Positions 23,045-34,659 of a stretch of 64,000 nucleotides of DNA are shown here, piece after piece. The notes below the pieces were generated by a model. That model ran no database searches and was not told where the DNA came from. It was given only the letters and a program-made list of their open reading frames with translations. Position numbers and translations under genes: made by a program. The stretch is from Entonaema liquescens (lineage: Eukaryota > Ascomycota > Sordariomycetes > Xylariales > Xylariaceae), in contig CADCSX010000023.1 in the NCBI GenBank assembly GCA_902805475.1, positions 930,001 to 994,000 of the forward strand. The letters are read 5' to 3'. Each line of letters starts with the position of its first letter. Positions within the stretch are counted from its first letter, which is position 1.

Positions 23045-24644
23045 ATTGCTTCTCCATAATCTTTAACCCCCCCAATCTTTATCTACCTTAACTTCATTAC
23101 TCGGCCCTGGTCCGGCGTAAAGGGGGGCGGATAATACCCGTTGGTAGAAAAATGACGAAGCGTCCTACGAGTCGACGGGAGGAATGTCACGGATTACGGC
23201 GTCTTGTGAAAGGGTAAAATAGGCTCGATTCCCCCCCCCCTTGGCTTCATCGAGAGAGAAAGAGAAAGGACATGTCGGATCATCGGCGGGACTTGATTTC
23301 ATGGGGGAAGCTCGACGATCAAAGCATCTAGATGCGGTGGTGGACACCCCACCAGAAATGAAAAATATTTGCATGCACACAATGGCCATTTCACAGTTTC
23401 TTGTGAAATGTTCCATGGGAGGTTCTTCCCGAAGTCTTGCTTCCTTTCTATTATATTCCTGATTTGCCGTAACACGCATCGTACTCCGGCCCACTAACTT
23501 TTAGACTAACCCGTTCATTCCAATTGAAGGACTTACCTACCTACATGAGTCCAGGGGAGATACATGGACGAGGCTTTTCCTGGATAGCAAAGTCCATTCA
23601 GACAAACATCCCCTCAGAACGTAAGTGGTCTCTCTTCGTAAGCAATACATACACGCATACCTAAAAGTATGATGGATTCCCCCTTATTCAATTTCACGTA
23701 AGCAAATCCCGCCAGGATATCTCCGCGTCAACTTCAACCCTTTGGTTTTCGAGGTATACGACTGGCGAAGAGTAAAGCAAGCGCAAGGGATTAAAACAAT
23801 GAATCACCCCCTTGACGCCCCTTCGCCTGCAGACTGCCAACCAGTAGATAATATCCATGAGGTTGGGAGTTTGATGGTGAAGTACATTTCTTGTCGTCTG
23901 TCAACAAGATATATAATTCGTAATCGGAGGGCATTCTCTCTTTTTATTCCTACTACACCATGTAGGTTAGGTAGTTAATTACAGTTCATAAGAAAAAAAA
24001 ACCTTTCATAATTACAATCAATGCATGGTGTCAATTATAGGCCGCGAGACAAATTTTCGTCGATCCTAGTAAAGTATACCGATGCCACAAGAATAAAGCG
24101 ATAATGAAATCTGCAATGTCACACAAAGTTCCTCCTCTGCTCCTCAACCTCGACTGCCTCAGTTCCGTCATTATTACACGATGTTATCGTCCCCCTCCTT
24201 TCCGCCTCATCAAAAAAACATAACCATGTCGAAGACAAATTATTACTTCCGCCGAATAAACGTAACCCCTCAAGAACAACATAGCACATATTAGCCTCTG
24301 ATTTGATTCTCACAACGTTGTCCTTGTTATCTCTGTCGAGAAACGAAGTATAATTGGAGTCAACGGCTGTGCGAAAGGATCATACGGGATGATCATATCA
24401 TCATACAATTTTCCGTAACCTCCAAGTGGTGACGGAAAAGAAATAGGAAATATTCGGCCGACTGAAATCATAAACGATAACCTAGTGTCGACTCCTCAAA
24501 GAAATGAACCTAACCATACTGGCATGGGCGTAACAAGATGTTGTTTATAGAGCTGCTGCTTCATTTCTCGTCGCGTAAAAGGCAAAGAGAAGATTGGCGG
24601 ACATGATGCTGTTATGTTCCTCCCATTAATGTGCAGCTCAGCCT
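23045..24644. other. Convergent intergenic region
   Basis: 1.6 kb between uL24 and the eIF4E-binding-like gene; presumably long 3' untranslated regions. Short reading frames here have no recognisable protein character. Confidence 0.5.
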
Positions 24645-27600
24645 TTACCACTCTGAGCCAACGACTCCACGGCGCTCAGCATCACGAAGCATACGTTCTT
24701 GAACATCCTTCAGAGGATCGTAGTCTGCCGAACGCGTCTCGTTAGGTGGACAGTTCTCTCCAACTTTGCCTGCAGATCGTTGAGTGTCATACTCAATACC
24801 CTTGTCTCTGGCCTCTGGTGAAGTGCGGACTGTCGTGTTGCTCGTGTTGGAGATGGTCGGCCCAAGAGAGGCGGCAGCATGCCCATGATACTGGGGCAGG
24901 TATCCCGTAGCTGTGGTCGAAGAGACTGTGCTGGGAACCGCAGCTCCACTGGTCGGTCCTCTCTTCAGCATAGTCTGCCAGAGATCGTTTCCAGACTTGT
25001 TGCTATAAAATGTTAGCCTCGATTCTACGACAAAGCAGCAGTCCACATACCTAGATCTTTCAACAGTTCGTCGGCCTACAGTATCTTGCTTCTTGTCAAC
25101 ACCGTTACCCTCAGACGGCTCGCTTGGAGACGAAATCTTGGCGTTGTTAAGCTTATTAGAGAGATCGTCGGTGCTATTACCACTTTGCTGTCCTAGAGAA
25201 ACAGTATCCTTCTTGGACGCACCTCCTCGGTTAGCATCGCCAGGAGCAACAATCGGAATGGCTTTGCTGATCTTCTGGGTCCCACGACTGGTACGGAATG
25301 GGTCACTCTCCGTAGGCTGAGCTCGGAAGCCGAAGTCAACATCCGGTCGACCAGTTGGTATCGTCGGACGGGGTGTGGTTTGGGAAGCTTCACCACCTCG
25401 TGTTACCTTTTCAGGGGAAGGGGGATAGAAATCTTTCCCGTCGAACTTTGGTAAGCCAAACCCTACATTCGGAACGTGGCCCCAATAATTATTTCGAGCT
25501 CGCTTCTCCTCCGCGGTCAACTCTCGCGAGTAGACGTAGTCGGCTCCATGGCCACTGTGAGGAATAACTCCTCGAGGTAGGGTTCCGACGAGATACGGAC
25601 GGCTGTGGCTATTTTGAACAAAGCTAGCTGATGACGGCTGAGAAACCACAGCAGGAGCACGGTTCACCGGGTTCGAGTTCGTAGAGTGGATACCGTTCCA
25701 GTTTCCATTCTGGTCAAATGGTAAGGCACCAATAGATGGCCATCCACCCAGTCCATGTGCACCAGAGAAACCAGCCTGTGGTCCAAGATTCATCCCCTCA
25801 GGTTGAGTTGCGAAAGAATGTGGTGCTCCGTCAAAAGTAGGCGCAGAAGCAACCTCGGTGTATAATCCTGCGTTCTTCATCGAGTCAGGCGCCGCAAGCC
25901 CCCTTCTCATCTTTTCCTGGATCAGTGCTTCTAGAGCAGGATCTAGGTTGAGCGGTGAGGTGTTGCCTTTACTGGAGTTGATCCCGATTACCTTCGAGTT
26001 TCTGTGGCTACCGGGTCCCGAGCCAGCTCTCTCAGAGGATTGGAAATGTGAAAGGCTACGACCCTGATCACTAACACCGATAGAACTGTTCTGAGACGTA
26101 TCTCCTGCTCGACGGCTTCTAACACTAGAACTTCCCGCGGGGGTCTTCCAGATTACCCCTTGTTGAGCTGAACTCGAGGATCCAGTTGGAACTTGAGGAT
26201 AGTAAGTGGCCTCGAAATTTGACTGCATCTTGTAGTTGTACTCGAACTGCCGTACGCTTCCTCTCAGCTTAGCCGCCTGTTCTTCCGTCCATTTCTCGTC
26301 GATCTGGTGCTTGTTATACTGAAGCTGATCTTCATAGTGCCTAAGGGAACTCTTCAAAGCGTCAAGTTGACGTTTGGTGATTTCACTTGGTCTAATCGAA
26401 GTGATGTGAGGTGTAGCTCCCTGACTGGGAGCAGACGGTGGCTGCACCGATCGAGCACCTCCACTGGCAGCATGAGCAGCATTGAAGTGAGGAGAAGGGA
26501 TGACAGCAGGACTGAACATCGATGCTGCAGGAGATGGCTGCCCCATTGAGCCGAAGGCGGCCATCTGGGCCCCAGCAGAGCTCAGAGGTCCGACCATGCC
26601 AGGCGGATAGCATGGGGTTTGAAGCATCATCGGCATGGGCATTTGACCCTGCACTAATCCATAGGCTGGGGGGTAGATCACGTTACCATTATGGTAAAAC
26701 GGTCGGTTCTGTTCGAACTGATCCCTAGGGGTGATCTTGATAGGAGCGGGCCTTGGCTTCTTATCGCCGGCACCGTCTTGAGTTTTAACTTCTTTGGTCG
26801 CCTCGTCGATATCTCGCTGACTCTGAGTAGGAGTGGATTGCTTACCACCCGAGTGTGCAAGAGGAAGAGCGGGCATACCATAGGCCATTGGAATTCCGTG
26901 AGGAACAGGGTACAGAGGCATGGGCAGACCCATGTGCTGGAAATATCCAGGGGGTGGGTTGAACTGTAGAGGAATCTGAGCCTGTGGAAACTGGTTGTTG
27001 GCGCCGCCGGTAACTTGGGGCTTCTCAACTTTAGGAACCTCTGCTGAGTCCAGTCCATTGGTCGTTGGACGTTCCTTGTCCCATTTTGCGGTTGGTGACA
27101 CAGAGCCGCGTGTGTTTGGTACAATTCTTCCTCCAGCTGTTACTCGAACGTGAGTAGGAGAGACCACAGCTTTGAAGAATCGTTGAAAGCCTTCGCTCTG
27201 CTGTGCGACAAGTCCTGCGGGAGCAGGAAGTGGTTCCTTCGAGGAGACCTCGGATCCAGTACGGCCTTTGTATTGCCACTGAGTTCGGTTGTTCTTCTTG
27301 CCATGGAAGATGATCTCATCACTCTCCGTTGAGGATGACATATCCTCCTTTGATTTCTTCGCACACCTAACTTGGGTCGGCATTTTGCTCGTTAGGTCTT
27401 TGAAAATCTCAGCTGGGCCTGTTAGCTTAGAGGCTACGACGAATTGTTAGTGAGTAGGGTCGCGATGGGGTAATGGAAAGCAGGATAAAATATAAAGTGT
27501 CAGGCAGGATAAGGATATAATAGAGGAAAGGGGATTTTTCATGATAGAGGGAAAAATAATAAAATACGCTAGGTGGGGAGAAGGAAAGATAAAGTTGAGG

Positions 27601-27791
27601 GAGGTGAAAGGAGAAAAATAGGGGAAGGAGGGGCAAAGGGGAAAGGGGAAAGGGGAAGTCAGGCAGAAGGTAAAAGAAAAGCGGATTCACTCACCAACTT
27701 CGCGGTTGACACAGAGCTTGTCCAGCGAGTCTTTGCAGAAGGTAGTTTTGAGCTTGAGTAGCTCATCAGGGGTGTACTTGCGAGATTCCAT
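24645..27791 (-). CDS. Large disordered protein with N-terminal eIF4E-binding motif
   Basis: Exons 27791-27695, 27418-25051 and 25002-24645 join in phase to 940 residues. The 48-nt middle intron (25003-25050) is in frame but has GTATGT, GCTAAC and TAG signals. Residues 6-12, YTPDELL, are a canonical Y-x4-L-hydrophobic eIF4E-binding motif, placed at the very N terminus as in animal 4E-T (where the motif is YTKEELL). The next conserved-looking block is EGFQRFFKAVVSPTHVRVTA (about residues 95-115). The rest is Pro/Gln/Met/Ser-rich and low-complexity, with one helical segment (about ITKRQLDALKSSLRHYEDQL) that could form a coiled coil. I infer a translational regulator or mRNP scaffold that competes with eIF4G for cap-bound eIF4E. 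No enzyme domain is seen. Confidence 0.75.
27572..27682. repeat. Long homopurine-rich tract in an intron
   Basis: About 110 nt of almost pure A/G on the plus strand with repeated GGGGAAA units. It sits inside the 276-nt first intron of the eIF4E-binding-like gene, so it is pyrimidine-rich in that transcript. Confidence 0.8.
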
Positions 27792-30480
27792 CGGGAGGTC
27801 GAGGAAGGCGTAGACAAAGTAGGTTTTCGTCAACTCTCTGTGATAGTATCGGAACAAGGTTGGAAAATTCGACCTTTACCCCGTGTGGGTTTCTTAGAGG
27901 AGGCTTCGGAGATGAGCTCTAGAGCCACGGATAACTGCGGAGGGATTCTGTCCAGGTCAGCGATCCTCTGGGCCTCGAGTTGGGAAAGGATGAATTTGGA
28001 TAAATTCAAATTAGATGTGATAGGAGATGGTGACAAGCGATCGGTATCAGAGCTGACAGTTATCTGACGAATATCCTTATTACAGCTGAACCTGAACTTG
28101 ATGCTAGTGAAAGTAATCCCTGTGATTGGGATGTCATGTTCCTGAGCACATCTAAGCTCCCTTTCAAACCGGCCTCTGTGGGGGTAACAGCGGCGTCCAG
28201 TCATCTTGTTTGAAGAGCCCAGATGGTCCAGCTAATGTTACCGCCGGATGCGAAGGAATATGACAGAAAAATGACAAAACGGCGATGCAAGAAGATGACA
28301 AGGTATAAGGGGGAAACAAACCGTTGGTATGCGCAAAGTGCAAAGTGCAAAGTGCAATAGGCAGTTGAAAGTGGAAGGAAAAGCGGCGAGAATTAAGTGT
28401 GCGTGGTTGTGCGAAATGTTAAAAAGGTTTCGGCGCAATTGATTGTGGGATGAAAGGTAGAAAACTTCAAAAGCCCTAGTTGCGTCGGCGTAGTTGGTTA
28501 TGCTCTTGCACAATGTATTTTAATGTGTTAATCTCCTAGGTGATTAGGGTCTGTGATTCTGGTTGCCCTGCGGCCTTGTCTAGAAGACACACCGCCCAAG
28601 TGACAACGAGAAACAACGAAAAACAACGAAAAATGGCAATATCTTCAATAAACTGGAATTAGGAGACGGTACTTACATACCAAAAAAAAAAGGTACAATC
28701 AAGCGAAAGGCGTGAGCAATCAGCAATGGGTAGACATACAAGATCTTTTGAGGCAGATCTGTAAAGGCTATGCTGGTGTCGGAGCATCGATGGAGAGGTA
28801 GACAAAGTCGGGTTAGAAGATTCGTATCGAGGAAATGTAGCATAAGAGAGAATAAGTTGATATAAGATTTACAATACCAATAACCAAGCAGATTGCACTT
28901 AACCTGCATTCATATCTCTAAGTCTAATCTTCTTGGAGGAAAGGGGTACAAGGTATATGCATACCTTCACGGATATGTCCAGCAGGAACACTCGACAAGC
29001 AGGTATTCCTATAAGTACCTCATGTATATTTATACCTTCAAATAGGATCGGGAATGGCCAATGATGTGCATTCTGCTATTCTATTAATACCTACCATGCA
29101 TTTGTACTTACTTCAGATGTGAGTATTTATGGACTTTATATCTTAGATATATACATTAGTAGAGCAACAGCCTCATGCTAACGCGATAACCGAAGGCTAT
29201 AGAGTCTTTCTTCCTTGATTATTATGTGTAATAACCCACGTCATTTAGAATAATAGGAAGGCACGTAATAATCTAGGCCAAGTATATAGATGTACCTGCC
29301 GCCGTATATTCTCATGCAAATAGAGTATGCGTGTGCAAGAGTATAACTTCTTAAGTATATATGTGTACTTGTGCCTACCTCCAAGTATAATGCTCCTTCC
29401 TAGCAAGAAACTTGGTGAATACCTTCTGATACTGTAGGACAATTGATATTATTAAATGGAATGTAGCAGTAGGTACCTTATGTGAAGTGAGCATGCTTTA
29501 AGTGTCTCTCATAATACTACGACAATATAGTATATAAAATATGCTAACCTTTATCGCAGGTTCTCCGCCTATGTTTCCCCTATATAAACCTCTATCTTGA
29601 GCTGGTTCTTGATTTTCGTATAAAACTTTGTATAGATAGCCAGATATTAACCTCTGTTTTCATAAGAAAGGGGCTAAAAGGAAAGCGTATCATGCTCCGC
29701 CTGACTAAGGTTTTTATTTTACTTCAAGGGCTTTGAATGTATTATCTCAATGCCCAAATTCACGTAGTTATCTGCCCAAGTATAAAGAAAAAACAAGGGT
29801 GTAAATATTTATGATGCGGCAAAGTCCAAGTAGTCATCCCCCTTTCCCCTGAAAGTGGGCAACGAGCCCTCCAGCAAAAATAAAAATTCCGCCCCAAATG
29901 TTGAAAGTAAGACCACTGTGTTTAGAGTCCTTCACTGTGAGTAAATAGCTTTACACGGGGCAATATAAGTCATCCGAGCAGGTGCATAATCCCAGTAACC
30001 ACATAAATATTCAAACCGAAGTATGCCAATGAGATGCTAATAAACAGCGAGTTGAGTATGGTAAAAGAAGAAACCGTAGCGCCATTTCCTTGCATATATA
30101 GACACATAAACGCCGATCCATACATGGTAAACAATGCTATTCATAACATCAGAAATCCCAGGCAGACGAGCCAGGGGAAGCTTGACAGTCGAGGTATGCT
30201 CATAAGCCTTGATCTTAGGAAATAACAGGACCAAAAACTCCGTAGATAGCTAATGCCCTGAAGCTATGGAATTCGGGGATATCATCGGTTGCTTCCGAAT
30301 TGCATCCATGCCATGAGGTATGTACAGGATCCCGGAAAGGTCGACTGTAAAATCATTAGGAGACGTGTGTACACAAGATGACTAAGAAAGGTACGTAGCG
30401 TTGGGTATCTTACCCACGTCGCTCTCAATGCTACTAGACTTCAAGGGACCCTATTTATATCCGTCCCTTGGAGTAGTATA
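27792..30480. other. Gene-poor interval, probably long 5' leader plus spacer
   Basis: It includes an open frame on the minus strand (27830-28204, 124 residues) with no recognised domain. Lying directly upstream of the preceding gene, it may be 5' leader or an extra upstream exon. A CAAAGTG triplication (about 28336-28358) and AACAACGA repeats (about 28603-28631) are also present. From 28.9 kb on the sequence is AT-rich with scattered TAGGTA/TACCTA words. Confidence 0.45.
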
Positions 30481-30488
30481 AACATTTG

Positions 30489-30779
30489 CTACGTAGTTGT
30501 GGACTGTCGATCATCGGGGTTAGGTGGATTCGGCGTCGGAGGTTCCGGTCGCGGAGGCGGCTCGGGCTTGTGGTTCAAATAGTACGAGGCTTCCTTTTCG
30601 TTGGCCGTCAGCGAGAGGGCGTGTTCTTCAAGCTTATGTAGCCCGGTGCTCGAGTAGAAAAACATTTCGTCCCGTGACGTTTGATAGAGGATCTTAGAAA
30701 AATGTATTTTGTTGTTTGTATGTCGATGAAGGACGGTGGCGATAATGGTAATGCTATGTAACCAGATTTTCGGTGGCAA
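30489..30779 (-). pseudogene. Possible remnant with Pro-rich tail
   Basis: A 96-residue frame whose part LEEHALSLTANEKEASYYLN, followed by a Pro-Glu-Pro tail, faintly resembles the SHSLWLTAEKES region plus Pro-rich tail of the membrane protein at 34660-36530. It could be a decayed fragment of a relative; chance is equally possible. Confidence 0.2.
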
Positions 30780-31921
30780 TCCGCCTTGAGAAAGTATAAG
30801 TTCAAGAATGGAAAGGAAATCAGCCCTTTAAAAAGCTCCGTAGCCACACCTTGGAGCCTATCCTCTTCAGAACAACCCCACTCCAACTTCCGGGCCGACA
30901 CAGCTCTAGGTCCTTGATAACCATTGGGTAGGCCCACGATGTCGAAGTGTCACGCCTTCCTTTCTAGCATGTAGCTAACAAATGCACGTTAAATTCCCTA
31001 TGGGAGATTTTACCGACCCACACACGTGGTGATAGATCGACAGTGAATCCTCCTCACGGTTTGGCTCGGTTAGGTGATGGTGTCTTCATCTCAAGAACAG
31101 CTTCGAAGGACTACTGGCGGGTGACGCTTCAGTGCGCAGGCTGCCGAGCGTAACCGCGTAAGCCGCTTCCTCTGGCATTGCTATTCTTGATAAAAAGCTA
31201 ACGGGCAGGGATTCCAAACGACCGGTGCAACCTCGTAGCTGCTAAATCAAGGTCGCTATGATCACAGCTCATTAGGGAAATCGTGACAGTGCACGCATGC
31301 TCCCACGCCGCTGACCTCGCTGCAACCATCCTACAATAGAGGTCCGGTGACGTTTGGAGGGTTACGGTATATGTATAACAAAAGGCTGATATCAGCGAAT
31401 CGTGACCCGGGTTCCACCTGATTCGAATGCGTCCATGAGATATTTTGGCGACAACTAAACCACTCAGCCAGTGGTTAGCTTGGATTGGTCGGGAATGCCC
31501 ATCTGGAAAGTTTCGGAGAACCACAGCCGTGCCCCAGATGAGTGAGCAAAGAGCTCCAGGGTCTGGGCGCAGCAACAACCTGGATGGGCGGGCAATATCA
31601 ATGTCTGCTACTACATCGACCACGACCACGACCACGGTGAGCTGACTGACAGGATATTTAGCCCAGAGTAGTCTGGCCTATGCCGGTGCCAAGTGATGTA
31701 TGTTTCAGAATAACAATTTCGCCGGGCCCTCGCGAGATCGCCAGGGCCAATGCGCATCGTGTGGACTACAGGACATCCCGGCATCGCATCGCGGGAGGTC
31801 TCGCTAGGCTCTGCACGCCAGGCGGGTAGTCTAATATCGAGTCAGCCGCATTCCGGGGAATTGGCTGTCAGAGTTTGAACGACGCGGCATGTCTTCTAGA
31901 AGCCTTCTTTAGGTAAACTTA

Positions 31922-31950
31922 TAAAGCTCCTAAAGCTCCTAAAGCTCCTA
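31922..31950. repeat. Tandem 9-mer TAAAGCTCC, three copies
   Basis: Three adjacent copies can be read directly. Confidence 0.85.
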
Positions 31951-32223
31951 GTTTAGGGGTCGTCGACAGCTACTTGCCGTGTTGGAATTCATCCGGAAGT
32001 AGCACAACATGACGCGCTCGTTTACAAGACGGAGAATTTCACCTTATCCCTCATCCTAGTTTAACTCGGCTAGGTAACCCGGATCTCTTCGAGTGTGGAC
32101 ATGGGATAACCGACCTGGTTTAGCATGGAGCATGGAGGAGCATGAGAGGGTCTGAGACCATCAAGCACCATTGTCCATCGAGTCGGCAGTTCCGCAAGTA
32201 AAGCGTCACATAGCATGTGTATT

Positions 32224-32270
32224 TAGGTATCTTAGGTATCTCAGGTATCTCAGGTATCTCGGGTATCTCG
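32224..32270. repeat. Tandem 10-mer built on GGTATCTYAG
   Basis: About five degenerate copies of a 10-nt unit containing GGTATCT. Confidence 0.85.
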
Positions 32271-33366
32271 ATGTAAGGTAGGTATCACAAAAAATATTGT
32301 CACGAGTCATGTTCGCATTTACATGCACTTTGTACCTGAGTACATTGAATGTGGATAGAAGTGGATACTTTACATGGGGGTCACGGGCAATTCGGTTAAA
32401 CCCTTCCTTAGGTACTTTTTCTGCGGGCTGGGGCAGCTTTTTCTACAGATCCACCGATTCGGACAGAAAGACCCGCAAACCTCAACTCAACCCAGCTTCC
32501 CAGATGCAACTGAGCAGGTACCTATTATGTACATTTCCGATTAGTTCACCTCGGCGGGGGATGACCCACTTCTAGACAGACCATGTGCTTCCGTACACTT
32601 ACACCTACAGCACCTAACACCTAACACCTAACTCGAAGATAACTGGAAGTACCGTTCTTATCATTTACTCGGTAACTATACTTATATGTAGGTGTTATTG
32701 AGATCTATTCCCCTGTAGACCTAGGACTATATCAAGTTAGACTGTACCTATTCTTGCAGGATTCGTTGCCCACTTCGAGCCATACAGCATCTGTGATAGG
32801 CTTTGAGGTATTACACCCTACGATTAAATTGACCAATCCCCGCTACCCCTCTATCTCTTACTGCATTTAGTCCCGCACTAAGATTCGCTAAGCTGTTATG
32901 TACGTAACCGAAAGCGTAGGGCTGCGTTACGTATATCCAAGCAACTGGACGAACTTGGAGAAGATATAGTCCAAGTTAGAACATAATCTTTATCATCCCT
33001 TGCGTCCCTCGGTTTTTGCGCTTAACATTATCAACCCCGGGGTATTTTAGCGCAAAAAAATTAAAATAAAATAACAGAATCCCTCTAGCGTATACAATAG
33101 AATAAGTGACGCCACTGCCGATAGGGAAAATGGAGATCTCTCGATTCTTGATCGAATCCTTTATATCTCCAACATCTCACAATCCAAAAACCTGGTGGCT
33201 GAGAAATATCCTGAGACGTGCACAAGCACAAGCACAACTACCCAGTCATTAGAACCTATAGAACCTACTATAGTACCTTGCTCCGAATTCAAGAAAAAGG
33301 ACTTATAACTCCTTTCGGATATCAGGGATCTAAAGAGGAAAACCGAGGGATATCCCATCGATCGCA

Positions 33367-34321
33367 ATGGCACCGCTGACTCCACACTGGGACCAGCCCT
33401 CGCATCCTGACATCCAAGACGTGATCATCAACACGCATGAATTCACATCGAAGAGCCTGTCCAAGATCTCCCTGCCTCCCTTCGGCCTATATGCGAAACT
33501 GGACTTTCCCCCGTGCACCATCGCCGAGTCCCCGAGTTACGCCACAGTCCAGTGCGGCCGGGACAAGCACCTGGATCTGAACAGCGACCTGCTGTACATC
33601 AACCACTCGTGCGAGCCGTCCCTCATCTTCGACACCGCCAACATGAACGTTATCGCGGGCCCGAACGGCCTCGAGCCCGGAGAAGAACTGACCGTCCGTC
33701 CCAAGAAGCCCCCCCCCCCCTCCCGGTAAGCCCGTCCCTGCCGCCCCGCAAGTAACTTACAATTTCTTTCTACCGCAGTTCTTCTACCCGTCCACGGAGT
33801 GGGACATGGCCCAGCCCTTCGACTGTCTGTGCGGCAAGCCGTCGTGCCGCGGGCGCATCAGCGGCGCGAAGGACATGGCCAAGGCACAGCTCGAGGGTGT
33901 CTGGCTGAACGGCCACATCCTTCAGCTCCTCGAGGAGCGAGATCTCCGTAATGCGGGTACCCGCAAGGAAACTGATCCTGAAAATGCCACTAGTACTTTA
34001 GCCGGTCGCCATCCCTCCTCGACGGAAACCGGCCCCCCTGAGGATGTCACTGCTCAAGCCCTGAGAAACGCCTTGGGGCATGCTGAAAAGGTCGTGGAGG
34101 CCGCTAGGAGCGCTCTGCAATCATACCTTGCTTCGGCGGCGGTATCGACTCGTAATGGTGGGGATGGCCGTGGGGGGAGGGGCAATACGGACGCCAGTGG
34201 AATAGCTGGCCTTGGTAGAACTGAAGCTGCCTTAGTCTCCGGCTTAACGAGACGCGGCATCACATCACGGGAATTAAGCGGCGAGATGGGCGGTGATACC
34301 ATTGCAGTCTCAGGCTCGTAA
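33367..34321 (+). CDS. SET domain protein
   Basis: Two exons, 33367-33693 and 33779-34321, give 289 residues. The core has the C-terminal half of a SET domain: YINHSCEPSLIFDT (the N-H-S-C cofactor/knot motif), then PGEELTFFYPSTEWDMA made by splicing, and a post-SET-like CLCGKPSCRG. The N-terminal part contains LPPFGLYAKLDFPP, where the SET fold begins; it is much shorter than in classical histone methyltransferases, so a non-histone or unusual substrate is possible. The C-terminal third is Ala/Gly/Ser-rich. The donor used, GTCCGT, is weak. A stronger GTAAGC donor 32 nt downstream, after a 12-C run, would break the conserved E-L-T-F-F-Y join. Confidence 0.85.
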
Positions 34322-34659
34322 GGGACAAATGATGTCCCTAGTTGCTTAGTTCGGTTGCTCTTTTCTTTCGAATTCAACATTCTCGTGCTCAAGCCAGCTC
34401 TCAACGGCCTGGAAAAACAGCACTCAGCCAAAGCCCTAGTTAAAATCAGGGCAAAACACTCATTAGAAATATCTTGATTAGAATTTACCTGCGTTAGCTA
34501 GCAGGACCTCAATACAAATCTACAGAGTTCTAATCTAACAAAACCTCAACGCACAAACTCCATGCTCTCGTGGGCACTTGGCCACGACCAATACACTCGA
34601 GCTTAAATATACACTTATTGCCACCCGTAGATATCATCAATGCTTCATATTTACTTGGA
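34322..34659. other. Convergent intergenic region
   Basis: 338 bp between two 3' ends; nothing recognised. Confidence 0.45.

Larger units (their letters stand above)
30780..33366. other. Gene-free interval with short tandem repeats
   Basis: No supported gene in 2.6 kb. It contains TAAAGCTCC repeats (31922-31950), CTAGGTATC-type octamer repeats (32224-32270) and CTAACAC repeats (about 32606-32630). Confidence 0.45.

Noticed and set aside
27830..28204. 124-residue frame upstream of the eIF4E-binding-like gene
   Set aside because: No recognisable domain and no splice junction that would join it cleanly to the following exon; kept only as possible leader.
31198..31635. 145-residue minus-strand frame in the gene-poor interval
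   Set aside because: Begins with a Val run from a CGACCA repeat and shows no coherent protein pattern.
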